Source: Deinococcus apachensis DSM 19763
GTDB lineage: Bacteria; Deinococcota; Deinococci; Deinococcales; Deinococcaceae
NCBI RefSeq assembly: GCF_000381345.1
Contig: NZ_KB906400.1
Span: 124,001-188,000, forward strand
Reading direction: 5' to 3'
DNA: 64,000 nucleotides
Shown: in pieces, positions 8,799 to 17,630 of the stretch
Layout of the letters: the number at the start of each line of letters is the position of its first letter
How positions within the stretch are numbered: position 1 is the first letter of the stretch
Notes under the pieces: generated by a model
Databases searched by the model: none
Seen by the model: the letters and a program-made list of their open reading frames with translations, nothing else
What the model was told of the DNA's origin: nothing
Made by a program: the position numbers and the translations under genes

Positions 8799-8833
8799 CA
8801 AGGCCCGCCCGGTTCGCGCTGGGCCGGGCCTTG
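8799..8833 (+). terminator. Hairpin between binding protein and permease genes
   Basis: Inverted repeat CAAGGCCCG (8799-8807) and CGGGCCTTG (8825-8833), with an inner GCCC/GGGC. There is no T-run, so partial termination or 3'-end protection of the upstream message is likelier than full termination. Confidence 0.6.
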
Positions 8834-8855
8834 TCCCCCATTCGAGGATGACCGC

Positions 8856-9812
8856 ATGGCCCATACTTCCCTGTCCTCCACCCCGTCCTATACCCGCGTC
8901 AAGCGGCGCCGCCCCTTTCCCTGGCACATCGCCGTGTTCTTGGCGCCCGCCGTGCTGATCTACACGGTGGTGATGATCTACCCCATCCTGTCCTCGCTGT
9001 GGCTGTCGCTGAACAACCAGGCGGGGGGACGGGCGGCCTTCGTGGGGCTGGCGAACTACCAGAAGCTGCTGGGAAGTGAGCTGTACGCGCAGCCCCTGTG
9101 GAACGCGCTGCGGAACAACGTCGTGTTCTTCCTGATCCACATGCTCGTGCAGAATCCAGTGGGGCTGCTCCTCGCCGTGCTGCTAAGCTTCCGGCTGCGG
9201 GGGAGCGCGGTCTACCGCACCCTGCTCTTCACGCCGACGGTGCTGTCGGTGGTCATCATCGGCTTCGCGTGGAAGCTGATCCTGAATCCAGCGTGGGGGG
9301 TGCAACGCGCGCTGCTGACGCCGCTGGGACTGGAGCACCTCGACCAGCCGTGGCTGGGGCTGCCGAACACGGCGCTGCCGACCCTGTCGCTGATCAGCGT
9401 GTGGCAGAACATCGGCATCCCCATGCTGCTGTTCCTCGCCGCGCTCGTCCGCATTCCCGACGAGTTGTACGAGGCCGCGCGGCTGGACGGGGCGGGGGGC
9501 TGGACGATCTTCCGGCGTATCCAACTGCCGCTGATCCTGCCCACGGTGGGGATCGTCAGCGTGCTGACCTTCGTGGGGAACTTCAACGCCTTCGACCTGA
9601 TCTACTCGACCCAGGGCGCCATCGCCGGGCCGAACTTCGCCTCGGACATCCTGGGAACGCTGTTTTACCGCACCTTCTTCGGCTACCAGCTCCAGCCCGG
9701 TGACCCCTACATGGGCGCGGCGGTGGCGGGCGTGATGCTCGCGGTGATCCTGGCGGGGCTGCTCGTCTACCTCGTGGCCTGGCAGCGGCGGATGACGGAG
9801 GTGCAGCTGTGA
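8856..9812 (+). CDS. Sugar ABC transporter permease (MalF/UgpA type)
   Basis: A 318-aa inner-membrane permease of about six helices. The BPD_transp_1 EAA loop is seen as [25 protein letters not shown] (residues about 205-230 contain EAAxLDGA, the contact with the ATPase). A long first periplasmic loop follows helix 1. It overlaps the next permease by 4 bp (GTGA). No ATPase gene lies in this operon, so a shared MsmK/MsmX-type ATPase encoded elsewhere is presumably used. Confidence 0.9.
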   Translation: MAHTSLSSTPSYTRVKRRRPFPWHIAVFLAPAVLIYTVVMIYPILSSLWLSLNNQAGGRAAFVGLANYQKLLGSELYAQPLWNALRNNVVFFLIHMLVQNPVGLLLAVLLSFRLRGSAVYRTLLFTPTVLSVVIIGFAWKLILNPAWGVQRALLTPLGLEHLDQPWLGLPNTALPTLSLISVWQNIGIPMLLFLAALVRIPDELYEAARLDGAGGWTIFRRIQLPLILPTVGIVSVLTFVGNFNAFDLIYSTQGAIAGPNFASDILGTLFYRTFFGYQLQPGDPYMGAAVAGVMLAVILAGLLVYLVAWQRRMTEVQL

Positions 9813-10654
9813 GTGCCGCTGGCGTGCCGCTCCTGAACCGCTCCTCACAGGTGCTCGGCCATCTGGTGCTGATCTTCTACAGCCTGCTGGCAACACTGCC
9901 CACCCTGCTCATCATCGTCAATTCCTTCAAGGACCGGCTGACGATCTTCTCGCACCCCTTCGCCTTTCCCAACGGCGGCACCTTCACGCTGGACGGCTAC
10001 CGGACGCTGGCGAGTTCGGCCAATTTTCCCCTGTTCTTCCTGAACAGCCTGCTCGTCACGCTGGGATCGCTCTTCCTGATCCTCCTCGTGAGCAGCATGG
10101 CGGCCTTCGCGCTCAGCGAGTACCGCTTCCGGCTGAACACGCTGCTGGGGCTGTACCTCTCCGTTGGGATCATGGTGCCCATCCGGCTGGGGACGGTCGG
10201 CATCCTGAACCTGATGGTGGGCCTGCACCTCGTTAACACGCTCTGGGCGCTGATCCTGGTGTACACGGCGCAGGGCATCCCACTCGCGGTCTTCGTGTTG
10301 ACCTCCTTCATGCGCGGCGTGCCGCGTGACCTGAAGGAAGCCGCGCGGATCGACGGCGCGAGCGAGTACCGGATCTACGGGCTGACCCTACCGCTGATCC
10401 GCCCCGCCCTGGGGGCCGTGACGGCGATCTCCATGATCCCGATCTGGAACGACCTGTGGTTCCCGCTGATCCTCGCCCCCGGGGAGCGGACGAAGACCAT
10501 CGTGCTGGGGGCGAGCGCCTTTCTGGGGCAGTTCGTGAACGATTACAACGCGGTGCTGGCGGCGCTGACCCTCGCCATCGTGCCCGTCGTGGTGCTGTAC
10601 GTGATCTTCTCGCGGCAACTCGTCAGCGGCATTACCGGCGGGGCGCTGAAGTGA
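9809..10654 (+). CDS. Sugar ABC transporter permease (MalG/UgpE type)
   Basis: A 281-aa partner permease with about six membrane helices. The EAA loop reads [21 protein letters not shown] and the C-terminus [16 protein letters not shown] is the standard end of this family. GTG start at 9809 overlaps the upstream stop, and its own stop overlaps the GTG of the next gene at 10651, showing tight coupling through the operon. Confidence 0.9.
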   Translation: MSAAGVPLLNRSSQVLGHLVLIFYSLLATLPTLLIIVNSFKDRLTIFSHPFAFPNGGTFTLDGYRTLASSANFPLFFLNSLLVTLGSLFLILLVSSMAAFALSEYRFRLNTLLGLYLSVGIMVPIRLGTVGILNLMVGLHLVNTLWALILVYTAQGIPLAVFVLTSFMRGVPRDLKEAARIDGASEYRIYGLTLPLIRPALGAVTAISMIPIWNDLWFPLILAPGERTKTIVLGASAFLGQFVNDYNAVLAALTLAIVPVVVLYVIFSRQLVSGITGGALK

Positions 10655-11628
10655 GCCGCCCGACGGTCGGCCTGATCGGCGCGGGGTTGATGGGGCGGAC
10701 CCATGCCCGGGGCTGGGGGACGCTGCCCGGTGTCCTGACGTGCGTGTACGCCCCAGACGAGAGGACTCAGCAGTTCGCCGCCGAGTTCGGCCTGCATCCC
10801 TGCGCGGAGGTGGACGAACTGCTGGAGCGGGTGGACATTGTGGACCTCTGCACGCCCACGCCGACGCACGGCGACCTCACCGTCCGGGCGGCGCGGGTGG
10901 GGTGCCACGTCATCTGCGAGAAACCGCTGGCCCTCTCGCTGACCGAGGCGGACGAGATGAGTGCGGCTTGCCAGTCATCGGGCGTTCGCCTTTTCGTCGC
11001 GCATGTCCTGCGGTTCTTTCCCCAGTACCGCGCGGCGTGGGAAAGGGTCCAGGCCGGGGACATCGGGGAGCCGCGCGTCCTGCGCCTGAGCCGGGTCGGG
11101 ACGCCGCCCACGACCGGAAGCTGGCTACTCGACGAGTCGCAAAGCGGCGGCGTGCCCCTCGACCTCATGATTCACGACCTCGACTATGCGCGCTGGGTAG
11201 CGGGGGAGGTGGGGACGGTGTACGCGGTGGAGAGCCGTCAGGAGGAGCGGGTGATGGTCCAGGCGACCCTCTCGCACCGGGGCGGGGCGATCAGCCTGGT
11301 GGAGGGGGGCTGGGCCGCGCCCGCGGGGGTCTTCCGAACGGCCCTTGACCTGGCCGGAACCCTCGGCGTGATCGAGTGGAGTTCGGACGCTCCCTCACCA
11401 TTACGATCACATGGTCCGTTACCCCCTCCCCTGCCCCAGGAGGGCGCTTCCCTCCCGGCCCTGGCGGGCGATCCCTACGCCGCCGAACTGGAACACGCCT
11501 ACCGCGCCATCGAGGAGGGGCGGCCCTTCCTGGTCGAGCCGGAGGATGCCCGGACCGCCCTCGCGCTGAGCCTGGCCGTGCGGCGCAGCCTGGGAGCTGG
11601 TCAGCCCGTCCCCGTGGAGGATGCATGA
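10651..11628 (+). CDS. Gfo/Idh/MocA-family oxidoreductase (first of two)
   Basis: A 325-aa NAD(P)-dependent sugar dehydrogenase-like protein. The Rossmann GLIGAGLMGRTHA lies at the N-terminus, the family's EKPLA motif near residue 90, and the catalytic-region GGVPLDLMIHDLDYA near residue 170 with the His of HD. A Pro-rich insert (about residues 250-270) is encoded by a C-rich stretch. It is coupled by GTGA to the permease before it and ATGA to a second family member after it, so it probably acts on the sugar imported by this ABC system. Substrate unknown. Confidence 0.85.
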   Translation: MSRPTVGLIGAGLMGRTHARGWGTLPGVLTCVYAPDERTQQFAAEFGLHPCAEVDELLERVDIVDLCTPTPTHGDLTVRAARVGCHVICEKPLALSLTEADEMSAACQSSGVRLFVAHVLRFFPQYRAAWERVQAGDIGEPRVLRLSRVGTPPTTGSWLLDESQSGGVPLDLMIHDLDYARWVAGEVGTVYAVESRQEERVMVQATLSHRGGAISLVEGGWAAPAGVFRTALDLAGTLGVIEWSSDAPSPLRSHGPLPPPLPQEGASLPALAGDPYAAELEHAYRAIEEGRPFLVEPEDARTALALSLAVRRSLGAGQPVPVEDA

Positions 11629-12629
11629 CCCCCGTTCGCCTCGCCCTGCTGGGGGTCGCGCACGTCCATGCGGACGCCTACGCCACGTGGCTCACGACCC
11701 ACCCTGGCGTCCAGCCCCTCGGCTTCAGCGAGGAGGACCCGCACCTCGCCGCCGAGTTCGCGGCCCGGACGGGGCTGGCCCACCTGCCCCTGAAACAGCT
11801 TCTGGACGCGGAACCGCGGGGCGTCATCGTCTGTAGCGAGACCGCCCGGCACCGCCCGCTGGTCGAGGCTGCCGCCGGGGTCAGGGCGCACGTTCTGTGC
11901 GAGAAACCCATCGCCACCACGCTGGAGGACGCCCGGGCGATGGGCGAGGCCTGCGCGCGGGCTGGGGTGGGGTTCCGAACGGCCTTTCCGGCGAGGTTTT
12001 CCCCAGGGGTAGGGCAACTTCACGGGATGCTCCAGGCGGGTCTTTTGGGCAACGTCCTGGCCTACAGCGGCGTGAACCACAGCGTCTGCCCGGACCGGGA
12101 ACGGGGCTGGTTCAGCGACCCGCGGCTCGCGGGTGGTGGGGCGGGGATGGACCACATCATCCACCTGGCCGACCTGCTGCACCTGCTCGGCGAGCGGGTG
12201 AGGGGCGTATATGCCCGGCTGATCCCCGTGCCGGAATGGGTCCTCCCGGAACACGCCGGGGTGGACGCGGCCGGGCTGGTGACCCTGAGCCTCGCCTCGG
12301 GAGCAAGCGCGACGATTGACCCCTCCTGGAGTCGACCGGGAAGCTATCCCCGCTGGGGACACCTGCGGCTCGACGTGACCGGCACCCGGGGCATGCAGAG
12401 CCTGGACGTGTTCGCCGAGTCGCTGAGCGTGACCGGGACGACCGGGCGGCACTGGTTCGGCTACGGCCCCGACCTGAATGCGCTCATGCTGGCCGACTTT
12501 CTGGGCCTCTGCACGGGCGAGGGGCCCTCTCTGGGGGCGGACTGGAACGCGGGGTATGAGGCGCTGCGGGTCGTCCTGGCCGCCTACCGGTCCCAGGAGC
12601 AGGGGCAGGCGGTCCGCCTGGGCGGGTGA
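11625..12629 (+). CDS. Gfo/Idh/MocA-family oxidoreductase (second of two)
   Basis: A 334-aa protein of the same family but distant from its neighbour. The N-terminal LALLGVAHVHADAYA lacks the classic GxGxxG, with GVAHVHA in its place, as in some members that bind the cofactor differently. CEKPIA lies near residue 90 and GGGAGMDHIIHLADLL near residue 175. Start ATG 11625 overlaps the preceding stop (ATGA). Together the pair suggests a two-step oxidation/epimerisation of the imported sugar. Last gene of the operon. Confidence 0.82.
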   Translation: MTPVRLALLGVAHVHADAYATWLTTHPGVQPLGFSEEDPHLAAEFAARTGLAHLPLKQLLDAEPRGVIVCSETARHRPLVEAAAGVRAHVLCEKPIATTLEDARAMGEACARAGVGFRTAFPARFSPGVGQLHGMLQAGLLGNVLAYSGVNHSVCPDRERGWFSDPRLAGGGAGMDHIIHLADLLHLLGERVRGVYARLIPVPEWVLPEHAGVDAAGLVTLSLASGASATIDPSWSRPGSYPRWGHLRLDVTGTRGMQSLDVFAESLSVTGTTGRHWFGYGPDLNALMLADFLGLCTGEGPSLGADWNAGYEALRVVLAAYRSQEQGQAVRLGG

Positions 12630-12635
12630 CCTGAC

Positions 12636-13088
12636 CTAGCCCTGCGGGGAGTCTTGTCCCGCCTGAAGCAGGTGGGCCATGTACCGCTCGGAGAGGAACT
12701 GGACCAGCCGGTCGGCCATCTCGGGGGGGTTCGTGGAAAACGGCTGCGCGAAGGGCTCGGTGATCATGAACCTGTTGATCTGCGCTCCCTGCACCGCCAG
12801 TTGCCCGGCGTAGGTGACCGTGAGCGGGGCCTGAACCCGGAAGACCGGCCTCTTCAAACCTTCGAGCGGCAGGCGCGCCAGAACGACGGTCGTCACGGCG
12901 GCCGCCACCTCATCATTGGCCGAAGCGTCGAGCGGTTTGACGGTGACCTCCTGATAGCCGCGTGCTTCGAGCATCACCTTGAGCTGGACCTGAAGCTCGG
13001 CCAGGTAGGCCCTGGCCTGCTCCTCCAGTTCCTGCCGGGCGCGCAGGATCTGGGCGAAATCCAGGGCAGAGGGTCGGTTGGCCGTCAC
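12636..13088 (-). CDS. Hypothetical protein, 150 aa
   Basis: Not recognised. GTG start at 13088 with GGAGG 8 nt upstream. The first 45 residues (RARQELEEQARAYLAELQVQ) form a likely coiled-coil or long helix; the rest has beta-rich stretches (VTVKPLD, PLTVTYAGQLAVQG) and a helical end (PEMADRLVQFLSERYM). No signal peptide or membrane segment. It is convergent with the sugar operon, 6 bp from its stop. Confidence 0.65.
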   Translation of the reverse strand: MTANRPSALDFAQILRARQELEEQARAYLAELQVQLKVMLEARGYQEVTVKPLDASANDEVAAAVTTVVLARLPLEGLKRPVFRVQAPLTVTYAGQLAVQGAQINRFMITEPFAQPFSTNPPEMADRLVQFLSERYMAHLLQAGQDSPQG

Positions 13089-13200
13089 AGTTGAAACCTC
13101 CCGGCGGGTGGGGCGAGGATGACTCCTCCAGCATGACCTACGGGGGGTCCGCCGGGGCGACCTGATGGTTGGGGAAGCATTGACGGCCGCTCAGGACCCG

Positions 13201-13452
13201 CTACCCCCGCCCATTCCGGCAATGAACGAGCGAGCAGGAGTCCCGCGCATTCCGGGTGGTGGGGGCGGCCACCGAAAAGGCCTGCGTGCCTGTGGGAGTC
13301 GAAAACACGACCCGGCACTGCTCGCACCCCTCGTGCAGGCAGCGCAGCAGGGGGGCGAGTTCCTGGAGGCTGAGCCGGGTGGCGTCCAGGCGGTAGTGGC
13401 CCGACGGCAACCGCATGAGTTCAGGGCGGGAGGGTGGGGAGGAGTTGATCAT
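13201..13452 (-). CDS. Small Cys-containing hypothetical protein, 83 aa
   Basis: An ATG at 13452 opens 83 codons. The middle reads RLSLQELAPLLRCLHEGCEQC, with a helix and a Cys-x4-Cys-x2-Cys cluster that could bind metal, then a beta-like CRVVFSTPTGTQAFSV. No clear ribosome site. The same frame stays open far upstream because of GC bias, but that longer reading lies antisense to the alpha/beta hydrolase and is not credible. Gene status uncertain. The stretch 13453-13740 between it and the hydrolase shows nothing I can support. Confidence 0.45.
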   Translation of the reverse strand: MINSSPPSRPELMRLPSGHYRLDATRLSLQELAPLLRCLHEGCEQCRVVFSTPTGTQAFSVAAPTTRNARDSCSLVHCRNGRG

Positions 13453-13740
13453 GGTGGAGGGCTCGGGAAAGTCGCCGGGGCCGTCAGGGATATTGGCCGC
13501 ACCGTGGAACGCGGCGGTGATGATGGGTGGAGGCGGCCCCGACCCCGCCAGTCTAGGCAGGCCCCGGGCCGCGCTTCTGGGAGAACCGTGGAGGCGGCAT
13601 GGGCGAAATCGCACGCGGTTTCCGACTTCGCTGAAGGCCTCTTTAGGAGGCGTTGGCCGGAGGGTCCGCCTGGGGGTCAAACTGGCGGGTATGTCCCTGC
13701 TGCCGAACACTCCACCCCCTGCCCCCTGGGGAGGACCCCT

Positions 13741-14421
13741 GTGACACCGGGGGAAACGTTCAGTGCCGAGCTGCTGGGCGCCGAGCAGACCGGCCAGGAG
13801 GAGGGGGCGCGGGCCATCACCCTGCGGACCAGCCGGGGCGACATCGACACGCGGCTGCATGAGCCGCCGGAGGGTCCGGGGGGGGCGGGCATCGTGTGGG
13901 TCTTTGGAGCGGGCGGCGGCCTGGGCGGCCCGGCCGGGGGGCTCTATGCCCGCCTCGCCTCGCGGCTCGCCCCAGGGGGCATCACCTCGCTGCGCTTGGA
14001 CTACCGGCGCCCCAACCATCTGGCTGAATGCACGCTGGACGTGCTGCTGGGCGCGGCCTTCCTGGAGACGCTGGGAATCACCCGCCTCGTGCTGGTCGGG
14101 CACTCTTTTGGCGGGGCTGTCGTCATTGGCGCGGGCGTGAACAGTGACGCCGTGGTGGGCGTGGCGGCGCTGAGCAGCCAGACCTACGGCGCGGAGGCGG
14201 TGGCCGAGCTGAGTCCCCGTTCGCTGCTGCTCCTGCACGGCGGCGCGGACGAGATTCTGCCGGACTCCTGCTCGCGCCTGCTGTACGGGCGGGCAGGCGA
14301 GCCGAAGGAGCTGCACCTGTACCCGGGGTGCGGGCACGGGCTGGACGCCTGCCGGGAGGAGGTGGACCGCGACCTGCTGGACTGGCTGCGCCGCACCCTG
14401 CCTGTCCCGGCGGGGGCCTGA
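13741..14421 (+). CDS. Alpha/beta hydrolase (dienelactone-hydrolase-like)
   Basis: A 226-aa cytoplasmic hydrolase. The nucleophile elbow GHSFGG (Ser near residue 122) lies after LGITRLVLV; the acid is probably the Asp of LHGGADEILP and the His that of GCGHGLD. The N-terminal beta strands (AITLRTSRGDIDTRL) fit the small DLH/BAAT-like group. The start is GTG 13741 because GGGGAGGA lies 6 nt upstream. Stands alone. Substrate unknown. Confidence 0.8.
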   Translation: MTPGETFSAELLGAEQTGQEEGARAITLRTSRGDIDTRLHEPPEGPGGAGIVWVFGAGGGLGGPAGGLYARLASRLAPGGITSLRLDYRRPNHLAECTLDVLLGAAFLETLGITRLVLVGHSFGGAVVIGAGVNSDAVVGVAALSSQTYGAEAVAELSPRSLLLLHGGADEILPDSCSRLLYGRAGEPKELHLYPGCGHGLDACREEVDRDLLDWLRRTLPVPAGA

Positions 14422-14440
14422 GGGGCGGGGCCGGGAAGAC

Positions 14441-15016
14441 TCAGGCTGGGGGGGTGCTGTCCTGCCCCGCCGCGGACGCCTCGCGGGCATTGCGGGCGAT
14501 AGAGAACGTCACCATGTCCCAGGCGTTGCGGATGCCCATTGCCAGCAGCACCAGCAGCGCTGCGGCCACCACGGTCAGCGCCGCCTCGTCCTGGCCCTCC
14601 AGACCGAGCCCGCCCGACACCAGCAGCAGGACGCCGCTCAGGCTCGGTGCGGCGCCGTACCACATCCGGTCCGGGAGGTCCCACACGTCCGTCCGGCCCT
14701 CCGCCAGCAACTGGCGCAGAACAGCGCCGCTGTACAGCAGGCCGGTCAGCCCCACGGCGAGGAGCAGCAGGCCGAACCCCGTGCGCGTGAGGCTGGGCAT
14801 CAGCAGCAGCGCACTGAGCATGAGGCTCAGGACGAAGGCCAGCAGGGCCGGGTCACTGTCGGCCCGCGTGACCGACATCCGCAACCTATGGACGGGCTGC
14901 GTCTGCTGGACCACGGTGAGGGCGACGAACATCAGCCCGGCCAGGGCCGCCCCGGCGGTGCCGGTCAGCAGGTAAAACGTCTCCCACTCGTGTAAGACCT
15001 GGTGAAATTCCCTCAT
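14441..15016 (-). CDS. Predicted membrane protein, 191 aa
   Basis: Five or six hydrophobic helices: TGTAGAALAGLMFVALTVV near residue 20, LAFVLSLMLSALLLMPSL, FGLLLLAVGLTGLLYSG, APSLSGVLLLVSGGLGL and ALTVVAAALLVLLAMGI. No known domain recognised. ATG 15016 is preceded by AGGGAGG at 7 nt, which decides the start over the longer open frame. Convergent with the alpha/beta hydrolase. Function unknown. Confidence 0.75.
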   Translation of the reverse strand: MREFHQVLHEWETFYLLTGTAGAALAGLMFVALTVVQQTQPVHRLRMSVTRADSDPALLAFVLSLMLSALLLMPSLTRTGFGLLLLAVGLTGLLYSGAVLRQLLAEGRTDVWDLPDRMWYGAAPSLSGVLLLVSGGLGLEGQDEAALTVVAAALLVLLAMGIRNAWDMVTFSIARNAREASAAGQDSTPPA

Positions 15017-15232
15017 CGGGCCTCCCTGAGTCGTCGGTCCGCCCGGGGCCTGTCCCCTTTCGGGCCTGCCGCACTGTACGGCGAGGGGCGCCGGGAAGAG
15101 CCGGAGTCCTGGACACACGGCTTTCCGCCGGGTGGGGGGCAGAAGAACCCTGTTCGGCGGAGCGAAGCGAAAATCCCCGGGCACGATTCGTGGGGCGCCT
15201 CGCCCCACTCAGGGCGACCAGCCTTCCATGTC

Positions 15233-17578
15233 CTAGACGAGGGCTTCCACGGGGCCGCCCACCCCCGCACGCTCCGCCTCGTGCGCCCGCCACCAGCGCT
15301 CGAACTCGGCGGGGGGCAGGGGCCGGGCCAGGAAGTCGCCCTGCACGTAGTCGCACCCCAGGTCGTGGACCCGCTGGCGCTGCCAGGGTTCCTCGACCCC
15401 CTCGGCGACCACGGTGAGGCCCAGGTTGTGCGCCAGGCCCGTCACCGCCTGCACCACCCGCGCCGCACCCGCCCCGTCCCGGCCCGCCTCGTCGAGGCCC
15501 TCCACGAAGCCGCGGTCCACCTTGAGGCCGCTGATCGGGAGGCTCAGCAGGTAGGCGAGCGCCGAGTGGCCCGTGCCGAAGTCGTCAATGCTGATTCGCA
15601 CGCCCCAGCCGCCCAGCAGCGCGAGCTGGTGCGCCGTGCGCGCCACGTCCTGCACCACCAGCCGCTCGGTGATCTCCAGCTCCAGGGCGCTGCCGGGCAG
15701 CCCGGCACCCTCCAGGGCGGCCCGGACCTGAGTGGGAAAGTCCGCCTGGGCGAACTGGGCGGGCGAGACGTTGACCGCCACCCGCAGTGGCAGGCCCCGG
15801 GCGCGCCAGGCGGCGGCCTGGAGGCAGGCCTCCCGCAGCACCCACCCACCCAGGGGAACGATCAGCCCCAGGTCCTCGGCGACCGGCACGAAGGACCGGG
15901 GCGGCACCTCACCGAGTTCGGGGTGGCTCCAGCGCAGCAGGGCCTCGGCCCCGACCACCTCGCCCCCGGGGCCGCACTGGGGCTGGTAGTGCAGCCTGAA
16001 CTCGCCGCGGTCCAGGGCGCCGCGCAGGTGCCGCTCGATCTCCTGGCGCCCGCGCCGCCCGGCGTCCAGCTCGGGGGAAAACATTCGCACCCCGTTCTTG
16101 CCCCGCAGTTTGACGTGGTACATGGCGCTGTCCGCGCTGCGGAGCAGGCCCCCGGCGTCGGGAACGTGGTCGGGCCACACGCTCACCCCGACCGAGGCGC
16201 CCACGCTGACGCCCCTGCCCGGCAGCACCAGCGGCGCGGTGAGGGCCGCCAGCAGCGCCTCGCCGACCGGGAGCGCCGCGCCCGCGTCCGCCAGGCCGGG
16301 GACCACCACCGCGAACTCGTCGCCGCTCAGGCGCGCCACCTGGGCGTTCCCCGGGGCGTGCGCGCGCAGCCGCCCGGCGATCTCACGCAGCGCGGCGTCC
16401 CCCGCCGCGTGCCCCAGCGTGTCGTTGATGTGTTTGAAGCCGTCGAGGTCCACGAACAGCAGGGCCAGCCGGGTACCCGACGCCCGGGCGTCCCGCACGG
16501 CCTCCTCCAGGCAGGCCGTCAGGGCGCGGCGGTTGGGCAGCCCGGTCAGGGGGTCGTGGTGCGCCAGGTGCTCGAGCTCTGCCTCGCGGGCCGTGAGCGC
16601 GCGGTGCAGCCGGGCGTTGTCGGCGAACATCACGATCTGGCGCGCCATCACCAGCAGGGTGACCAAGGCGGTGCCCCACAGCACGCCGCCCACCGCGAGG
16701 GTCTGCCGCGGGTACAGCGCCAGCAGCAGCGCGAAGGAGGCGGACAGCGCCAGGTAGGGGGACAGCAGGGTGAGCCGGACCTGCCAGGTGCCCGGGCGGC
16801 GGGCGGCCCGCGGCTCGGCCCGGGCCGCCAAAGCCGCGCCAAGGCCCTCCAGCACGAAGCTCCAGGCCCACAGCGCGTCGACCGGGTGCCCGGTCACGTA
16901 GGAGCCCGCCCGCGTCAGGTACACGAAGATAAAGTCGCCGACGATGTTCAGCCCCAGCCCCAGCGCGAAGAACACCTCGTGGGCGCGCAGGCGCTGGTTG
17001 CGAAAGACCGCCAGCAGCAGCAGGCCCAGCAGGAAGAGGTCCAGGACCGGGTAGGTCAGCGAGACGAGCCGCGAGACGAGCGGTTCGGCCGCGTCCCCCG
17101 CGATGCCCGCCAGGAAGAGCTGCCAGGCAAAGACGCCGACGGCCCCCACCACGATCAGGCTGTCCAGGGCCAGCCGGGCGGTCTTCAGGCCCAGCAGCGG
17201 CAGGCGGGCGAGCAGCACGAAGGCCGCCCCCTGAAAGAGGTAGGCGAGGACATACAGGCCGTCCGCGACCGAGGGAAAGGGCGGCTCCCGGCCGACCAGG
17301 TCGAGGTACACCCAGGAGGCCTCGGCGGCGCCGCGCACCAGGGCGTGGGCGAGCAGCCACGCGAACGCCACCCGCAGGGGTCCCGCGCTGCGCGCGAAGA
17401 GCTGCCCCACGACCACCAGGAACAGGGCCACGACGGCCAGGTAATGCAGGTCCGAGTACCACTCCCGCCCCCCGGCCCCGCCCCAGCCGAACACCAGCCA
17501 CGCGCTGTGCAGTCCCGCGGCCAGGATGAGCAGCCCCAGGGTGGGACGCAGCGCGGAGGGAAGAGCAGGAGCCACCAT
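15233..17578 (-). CDS. Membrane GGDEF-EAL protein (c-di-GMP turnover)
   Basis: A 781-aa inner-membrane signalling protein. The first 310 residues hold about nine membrane helices without a recognised sensor domain. The GGDEF domain runs from about 335 to 500, with DPLTGLPNRRAL and the active loop as SGDEF (S418-F422). No RxxD inhibitory site is seen at the usual distance before it. The EAL domain (about 515-765) has EALLRW (E545), the metal motif DDFGTG, EGVE and QGDFLARPLP, so it should be a working phosphodiesterase; SGDEF may still be a cyclase. Net activity cannot be told. It could feed c-di-GMP control of the exopolysaccharide cluster at 54 kb, but nothing links them directly. The 216 bp before it (15017-15232) hold only G/C-rich repeat-like sequence. 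Confidence 0.9.
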   Translation of the reverse strand: MVAPALPSALRPTLGLLILAAGLHSAWLVFGWGGAGGREWYSDLHYLAVVALFLVVVGQLFARSAGPLRVAFAWLLAHALVRGAAEASWVYLDLVGREPPFPSVADGLYVLAYLFQGAAFVLLARLPLLGLKTARLALDSLIVVGAVGVFAWQLFLAGIAGDAAEPLVSRLVSLTYPVLDLFLLGLLLLAVFRNQRLRAHEVFFALGLGLNIVGDFIFVYLTRAGSYVTGHPVDALWAWSFVLEGLGAALAARAEPRAARRPGTWQVRLTLLSPYLALSASFALLLALYPRQTLAVGGVLWGTALVTLLVMARQIVMFADNARLHRALTAREAELEHLAHHDPLTGLPNRRALTACLEEAVRDARASGTRLALLFVDLDGFKHINDTLGHAAGDAALREIAGRLRAHAPGNAQVARLSGDEFAVVVPGLADAGAALPVGEALLAALTAPLVLPGRGVSVGASVGVSVWPDHVPDAGGLLRSADSAMYHVKLRGKNGVRMFSPELDAGRRGRQEIERHLRGALDRGEFRLHYQPQCGPGGEVVGAEALLRWSHPELGEVPPRSFVPVAEDLGLIVPLGGWVLREACLQAAAWRARGLPLRVAVNVSPAQFAQADFPTQVRAALEGAGLPGSALELEITERLVVQDVARTAHQLALLGGWGVRISIDDFGTGHSALAYLLSLPISGLKVDRGFVEGLDEAGRDGAGAARVVQAVTGLAHNLGLTVVAEGVEEPWQRQRVHDLGCDYVQGDFLARPLPPAEFERWWRAHEAERAGVGGPVEALV

Positions 17579-17630
17579 CGGCGTCCCACTGTGCCCCGCC
17601 GGATGTGACAGGGTTCTGACGGCGCCGGGG

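Noticed and set aside
11401..11460. C-rich stretch in the first Gfo/Idh/MocA gene as an inserted hairpin repeat
   Set aside because: It resembles the intergenic hairpins, but the frame is kept and a Pro-rich loop here could be native; not enough to claim an insertion.
13201..14490. 429-codon minus-strand open frame
   Set aside because: It runs antisense through the alpha/beta hydrolase, whose Ser-elbow and ribosome site are clear. Only the final 83 codons (13201-13452) were kept, as a doubtful small gene.
15002..17608. 868-codon plus-strand frame antisense to the GGDEF-EAL gene
   Set aside because: Composition is Gln/Arg/Gly/His-rich with no domain; it is a GC-bias shadow of a well-supported gene.
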